This document shows, piece by piece, positions 29,394 through 32,667 of a stretch of 32,667 bases of DNA. The notes under the pieces were generated by a model that had not been told where the DNA came from, did not search any database, and was given only the letters and a program-made list of their open reading frames with translations. Source of the DNA: Amycolatopsis sp. CA-128772 (GTDB taxonomy: Bacteria; Actinomycetota; Actinomycetes; Mycobacteriales; Pseudonocardiaceae); the NCBI RefSeq assembly GCF_002904295.1, contig NZ_PPHG01000093.1, forward strand, positions 1-32,667, in the 5' to 3' direction. Within the stretch, counting starts at the first letter, position 1; every line of letters begins with the position of its first letter. A program made the translations under genes and the position numbers.

Positions 29394-30818
29394 ATGACCA
29401 CGACTTCTCCCGCACCGACCTCGGCCGGTGTCCAATTCCGGCCGGGCCTGACCCCCGCCGGCCTGGTCACGGTGCTGCTGGGGGCCGCACTGCCGATCAT
29501 CGACTTCTTCATCGTCAACGTCGCCCTCCCGACGATCGACGCCGACCTCCACGCGTCCACGGCCACCCTGGAACTGGTGGTCGCGGCCTACGGCATCGCG
29601 TACGCGGTCCTGCTGGTGGTCGGCGGCCGCCTCGGCGACTCGTTCGGACGGCGGCGGCTGTTCGTCGCGGGCCTCTGGCTGTTCACGTTGACGTCCCTGG
29701 CCTGCGGAATCGCTCCGACGGCCGGCACGCTGGTGGTGGCCCGCGCCGCGCAGGGGGCGGCGTCGGCCCTGCTGCTGCCCCAGGTGCTGTCGATCATCCA
29801 GGCGGCGACGTCGGGCGAAAAGCGGTCTCGCGCGCTGGGCCTGTTCGGCGCGACGGGCGGCATTTCGACGGTGGTCGGCCAGCTCCTCGGCGGCGGCTTG
29901 GTGGCGGCGGACCTGTGGGGCACGGGCTGGCGGCCGATCTTCCTGGTGAACGTCCCGATCGGCCTGGTGGTGCTGGTCATGGCCCGCCGCCTGCCGGAGA
30001 GCCGCGCGCACAACCCCCTGGGCGTCGACCGCCTCGGAACGGCGTTGCTGGCGGCGACGCTGCTGTCGTTGCTGGTCCCCCTGATGGAGGGCCGGGCACT
30101 GGGCTGGCCGCTGTGGACGATCGCCTTGCTGATCGTGTCGCCGTTTTCCGCGGCCGCTTTCGTGCACGTCGAGCGGCGTTTGGAGCGGCTCGGCGGAACG
30201 CCGCTGCTGCCACCGTCGGTGATGCGCCTGCCGAGTGTGCGACGCGGGCTGCTGGTGGGCGTCCCGTTCTTCGCGGCCTTCGGTTCGTTCATGTTCGTGT
30301 TCGCGATGACCCTGCAGGAGGGCCTGCACTTCGGCCCGCTGGGCGCGGGCGGCGCGCTGACCCCGCTGGCGGTTGCGTACTTCACGGTGTCGATGCTGAG
30401 CAGCCGCCTGGTGGCGAGGTACGGCCAGAAGGTGGTCCCGGTGGGCGGCGCGATCACGGCGGTGGGCATGGTGGCGCTGCTGTGCACGACGCTGTCGACG
30501 TGGCCGCACGTGACGATTCTCGAGCTGGCCCCGTCGATGGTGGCGATCGGCGTGGGGAACGCGCTCGCGATGACGACGTTGTTCCGGATCGTGCTGTCCC
30601 ACGTGCCGACGGACCTGGCCGGAGTGGGGTCAGGGGTGATGACGACCAATCAGCAGACGTCGCTGGCCCTGGGCGTGGCGACGTTGGGGAGTCTTTACGC
30701 GGCGCTTTCGGGTTCGGTGGGTCCGCGGGAGGCGTTCGCGCTGGTGATCGGCGTGGTGGCGGTACTGGCGATGATCGTCGCAATCACCGGGCGGCGGTTG
30801 CCGGACCCCCGGGTGTGA
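29394..30818 (+). CDS. DHA2-type MFS efflux transporter
   Basis: 474 residues with 14 predicted helices. The first helix has GAALPIIDFFIVNVALPTI, motif A reads GGRLGDSFGRRRLFVAG, motif B includes RAAQGAASALLLP, and motif C is GGISTVVGQLLGGGLV. This is the EmrB/QacA branch of drug antiporters in the cytoplasmic membrane, driven by protons. ATG 29394 follows a short leader with no strong Shine-Dalgarno sequence. It is divergent from a MmyB-type regulator and probably repressed by it. Its 3' end overlaps an antisense DUF397-like frame by 35 bases, and a strong hairpin follows at 30841-30874. It is unrelated in position to the other DHA2 pump (763-2109). Confidence 0.93.
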   Translation: MTTTSPAPTSAGVQFRPGLTPAGLVTVLLGAALPIIDFFIVNVALPTIDADLHASTATLELVVAAYGIAYAVLLVVGGRLGDSFGRRRLFVAGLWLFTLTSLACGIAPTAGTLVVARAAQGAASALLLPQVLSIIQAATSGEKRSRALGLFGATGGISTVVGQLLGGGLVAADLWGTGWRPIFLVNVPIGLVVLVMARRLPESRAHNPLGVDRLGTALLAATLLSLLVPLMEGRALGWPLWTIALLIVSPFSAAAFVHVERRLERLGGTPLLPPSVMRLPSVRRGLLVGVPFFAAFGSFMFVFAMTLQEGLHFGPLGAGGALTPLAVAYFTVSMLSSRLVARYGQKVVPVGGAITAVGMVALLCTTLSTWPHVTILELAPSMVAIGVGNALAMTTLFRIVLSHVPTDLAGVGSGVMTTNQQTSLALGVATLGSLYAALSGSVGPREAFALVIGVVAVLAMIVAITGRRLPDPRV

Positions 30819-30957
30819 CGGCGGAGAGGAAGGCGAACCAGGCGGCCGGCGGCACCTCGAGTGCCCCGGCCGCCGGGGCTTTCGAGTCGCGGGTGGCGAC
30901 GGTCCGCAGCTGCCCGGCATCGCACGGCGCCCGCCGGATCACCGACTCGTCGATCAC
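30784..30957 (-). pseudogene. DUF397-like remnant or very short DUF397 protein
   Basis: Reading the minus strand from GTG 30957 gives 57 residues whose second half has the DUF397 signature: VATRDSKAPAAGALEVPP followed by AAWFAFLSAVT. The first half lacks the usual W-x-KSSYS opening, keeping only a cysteine that may match the conserved one. No good start or ribosome-binding site is evident, and the frame stays open upstream as arginine-rich, non-coding-looking sequence. It overlaps the 3' end of the pump gene. DUF397 proteins normally pair with XRE regulators of the WhiJ type; none is adjacent. It is probably a degraded leftover, but a short real gene is not excluded. Confidence 0.4.
30841..30874 (+). 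terminator. Hairpin after the DHA2 pump gene
   Basis: GGCGGCCG (30841-30848) pairs with CGGCCGCC (30867-30874), and an inner GGCAC/GTGCC extends the stem around a five-base loop. It starts 23 bases after the pump stop, as expected of a terminator, with CTTTC downstream. It lies within the DUF397-like frame, whose codons may alone account for part of the symmetry. Confidence 0.45.
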
Positions 30958-31083
30958 CGCGCGCAGTTCCAGCTCGTAGGCCCGCGACGGCGATCCCGAC
31001 CAGCGGGAGGACCAGCGCCGCCGTGATCGGGAGCGGATCGTCCGGCAGGAGGCGCGGCTCGTTCCCCGGCGACCCTGGCCGCC

Positions 31084-31107
31084 GGAAAAACCCGAAGTTC
31101 ACCCGTC
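31084..31107 (+). promoter_or_regulatory. Possible ECF-type autoregulated promoter
   Basis: GGAA at 31084-31087 and CGTC at 31104-31107 are separated by 16 bases, the pattern of ECF-sigma promoters (GGAAC/CGTC type). It lies about 33 bases before the sigma factor's GTG start, where an autoregulatory promoter would be. Both motifs are short, so the match may be chance. Confidence 0.3.
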
Positions 31108-31139
31108 GGAAAAGTGGCGCGCGGAGCGACGATGAGGGT

Positions 31140-31664
31140 GTGACGGAACCTCGGGTACGACCGGACCCGGCCTTCGCGCTGCTCGGGCTGTACGAGACGG
31201 CCCTGCCGGAGGTCTACGGGTACCTGCTGTCCCGGTGCGGCGACCGCACGGTCGCCGAGGAGCTGACGTCCGAGACGTTCCTCGGGGCGGTTGCCGCCTG
31301 TCGCAAGGAGTACGCACCTCCAGTGAGCACCGGGTGGCTGATCGGCGTCGCCCGGCACAAGCTCGCCGACCACTGGCGGCGCAGAGAACGCGAGGAACGC
31401 GGCCTGCGGCTCGTGCACGACAGCGAACCGGACGTCGAGGACCCGTGGGACGAGCGGCTCGACGCCCTGCGCGCGAGACAGGTGCTCGAATCGCTCGGGC
31501 CGCACCACCGGGCCGCGCTGACCCTGCGGTACGTCGACGGGCTCGGCGTTCCCGAGGTCGCCGGCCACCTGGGGCGCAGCGTGCACGCCACCGAGGCGTT
31601 GCTCGTCCGGGCCCGCGCCGCGTTCCGGCGCGCCTACGAGGAGAAGGAGGGTCGCGATGCCTGA
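31140..31664 (+). CDS. ECF RNA polymerase sigma factor
   Basis: 174 residues. Sigma-2 (about 10-80) reads ALPEVYGYLLSRCGDRTVAEELTSETFLGAVAA then VSTGWLIGVARHKLADHWRRREREER. Sigma-4 (about 110-165) has ESLGPHHRAALTLRYVDGLGVPEVAGHLGRSVHATEALLVRARAAFRRAY. There is no C-terminal extension. The GTG start at 31140 overlaps a minimal frame ATG AGG GTG TGA beginning at 31132. Its end overlaps the VOC gene by 8 bases (GATGCCTGA), so the two are coupled. A membrane anti-sigma factor is absent, so the VOC protein or an unlinked factor may control it. Confidence 0.9.
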   Translation: MTEPRVRPDPAFALLGLYETALPEVYGYLLSRCGDRTVAEELTSETFLGAVAACRKEYAPPVSTGWLIGVARHKLADHWRRREREERGLRLVHDSEPDVEDPWDERLDALRARQVLESLGPHHRAALTLRYVDGLGVPEVAGHLGRSVHATEALLVRARAAFRRAYEEKEGRDA

Positions 31665-32547
31665 GCCTTTCGACGCGCTTCGCCGGCCCTCGCAGCGGGT
31701 CGCCCCCGACCCGGACTTCGCCGCCGAACTACGCGACGACCTGCGTCGCCTGATCTTGAACGGAGCCGATGTGACGACCACTTCCGAGGCGCCCGCGGTC
31801 ACCGCATCCCTGCGGTCCCTGACGCCGTACCTCGTGGTGACGGACGGCCGCGCGGCCCTCGACTTCTACGTCGAGGTGTTCGGCGCGGTCCGCCGCGGCG
31901 ACCCGATCGTCATGGACGACGGCCGGATCGGCCACGCCGAGCTGGCCGTCGGCGACAGCGTGCTGATGCTGGCCGAGGAGTACCCCGAACTCGGGCACGT
32001 CGTGGCCCCCGAAGGCGGCCCGCTGGTGCGGATCGAGGTGCCCGACCCACGGGCACTGGCCCAGCGCGCGGTCGAACTCGGCGCGGCCCTGCTGCGGCCG
32101 GTCGAAGACCGCGGCTACGGCCTCGCCGGCACGATCAAGGACCCGTTCGGCCAGCGCTGGCTGCTCGCGCAGGCCCCCTCCCCGGCCGCGGGCCCGAAGC
32201 CCGCCCGGCACGGGGAAGCCATGTACTTCACGTTCCAGGTCCCGCAGTCCGAGCCGGCGAAGACGTTCTACGGCGCGGTGCTGGGCTGGCAGTTCTCCCC
32301 GGGCTCGACGGCGGACGCCTGGCAGTTCGCGGGCCCGGGCCTCGAGGGCGGCTTGTGGGCCGGCGACCGCCAGGTGGGCTGGAAGCTGATGTACGCGGTC
32401 GACAACCTCGAGGCGGCGCTGGTGCGGGTGCGGGAGCAGGGAGGCCGGGCCGGGGAGGTCGAGAACCACCCGTACGGGAACACCGCCGACTGCACGGACA
32501 ACCAGGGCATCGAGTTCTGGCTGTGGGAGAAGCCCGCCGCGAAGTGA
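31657..32547 (+). CDS. Two-domain VOC (glyoxalase-like) protein coupled to the sigma factor
   Basis: 296 residues with two VOC modules. The first (about 50-170) opens SLRSLTPYLVVTDGRAALDFYVEVFGA and ends IKDPFGQRWLLAQA; the second (about 185-292) opens MYFTFQVPQSEPAKTFYGAVLGWQF and ends DNQGIEFWLWEKP. Such proteins bind or convert small molecules, with a metal in many cases. The first 38 residues (FDALRRPSQRVAPDPDFAAE, then LRDDLRRLIL) lie outside both VOC folds and look like a helical adaptor. Because the gene overlaps the sigma factor gene, that extension may contact the sigma factor (inference). An internal GTG (VTTTSEAP) would remove it. The encoded protein has no signal or membrane helix. 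Confidence 0.88.
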   Translation: MPEPFDALRRPSQRVAPDPDFAAELRDDLRRLILNGADVTTTSEAPAVTASLRSLTPYLVVTDGRAALDFYVEVFGAVRRGDPIVMDDGRIGHAELAVGDSVLMLAEEYPELGHVVAPEGGPLVRIEVPDPRALAQRAVELGAALLRPVEDRGYGLAGTIKDPFGQRWLLAQAPSPAAGPKPARHGEAMYFTFQVPQSEPAKTFYGAVLGWQFSPGSTADAWQFAGPGLEGGLWAGDRQVGWKLMYAVDNLEAALVRVREQGGRAGEVENHPYGNTADCTDNQGIEFWLWEKPAAK

Positions 32548-32667
32548 CCTTCCGCCAACCTGCCTGCGGCCCTGTCTGGCTCACCTCTCAAGCCCCCACC
32601 CTCTCCGGGGGGTGTCCCTATGTGGTTGTCAAGCCGCAGAGGCGGTGGGAGCGGGTTCGGGGTGGCG
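32548..32667. other. Right window end, no supported gene
   Basis: 120 bp after the VOC gene. A GC-rich fold CCCCC/GGGGG sits around 32595-32622 and might end VOC transcription. On the minus strand TTGACA occurs near 32632, but no matching -10 element follows. Short open frames reach the edge on both strands without any recognisable protein. Confidence 0.25.

Noticed and set aside
30695..31102. Minus-strand frame with a hydrophobic stretch (ITAALVLPLVGIAVAGL) before the sigma factor
   Set aside because: One hydrophobic stretch then arginine-rich sequence, no Shine-Dalgarno sequence and no recognisable family. It runs into the antisense of the pump gene.
31132..31143. Minimal frame ATG AGG GTG TGA overlapping the sigma factor start
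   Set aside because: Such a short frame is expected by chance and has no ribosome-binding site of its own; mentioned only under the sigma factor gene.

Overview
The window is high-GC DNA (roughly 70% or more G+C by eye) with many GTG starts, one likely TTG start, and several promoters that place the transcription start on the start codon. A mycothiol S-conjugate amidase shows a mycothiol-making actinobacterium. The gene repertoire (DUF397, MmyB-type regulator, DUF2716, Imm7, ECF sigma with fused anti-sigma) fits Pseudonocardiaceae, most likely an Amycolatopsis-like species. That taxon is an inference, not something a marker gene here proves.

Layout. 1-2794: an mca-like amidase (cut by the window edge) is translationally coupled to a DHA2 efflux pump and faces a TetR regulator across an operator-rich gap; together they look like a detoxification and export unit. 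2791-4193: a DUF4328 membrane protein and a rhodanese. 4249-4743: a decayed IS3-family insertion between two copies of a short repeat, then a terminator hairpin. 4742-11758: a minus-strand series of acetate-type sodium symporter, small membrane protein, LytTR response regulator, secreted GH16 glucanase with CBM6, S49 peptidase and LytS-type kinase. The kinase and its likely response regulator are separated by the peptidase and glucanase genes. 11859-14835: a Fpg/Nei glycosylase, a two-helix membrane protein, and a one-polypeptide ECF sigma/anti-sigma fusion. 15023-15095: tRNA-Gly(GCC).

15224-17747: an Imm7 immunity protein, a DUF2716 protein, a divergent alpha/beta hydrolase, and an unknown gene behind what looks like a DNA-damage promoter (LexA-like box plus PafBC-like spacing). 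17906-26455: a surface-glycan-like block with a methyltransferase, a methyltransferase-GT2-GT4 fusion and a divergent AlgX/AlgJ-like O-acetyltransferase. The block is bracketed by two paralogous single-pass membrane proteins that share a WQEELRRLD N-terminal module. 26496-28390: a 31-residue membrane peptide under a hairpin, then a NarL-type two-component system. 28458-30818: a MmyB-type XRE regulator divergent from a DHA2 pump, with repeated GGTACC-centred operators. 30784-32547: a DUF397 remnant, and an ECF sigma factor overlapping a VOC-family protein. The final 120 bp hold no gene I can support.

The best leads are the putative DNA-damage-inducible unknown gene (17057-17662), the Shine-Dalgarno-masking hairpins (9421-9473 and 26496-26538), the methyltransferase/glycosyltransferase/acetyltransferase block between the two paralogs, and the mca-efflux-TetR unit.
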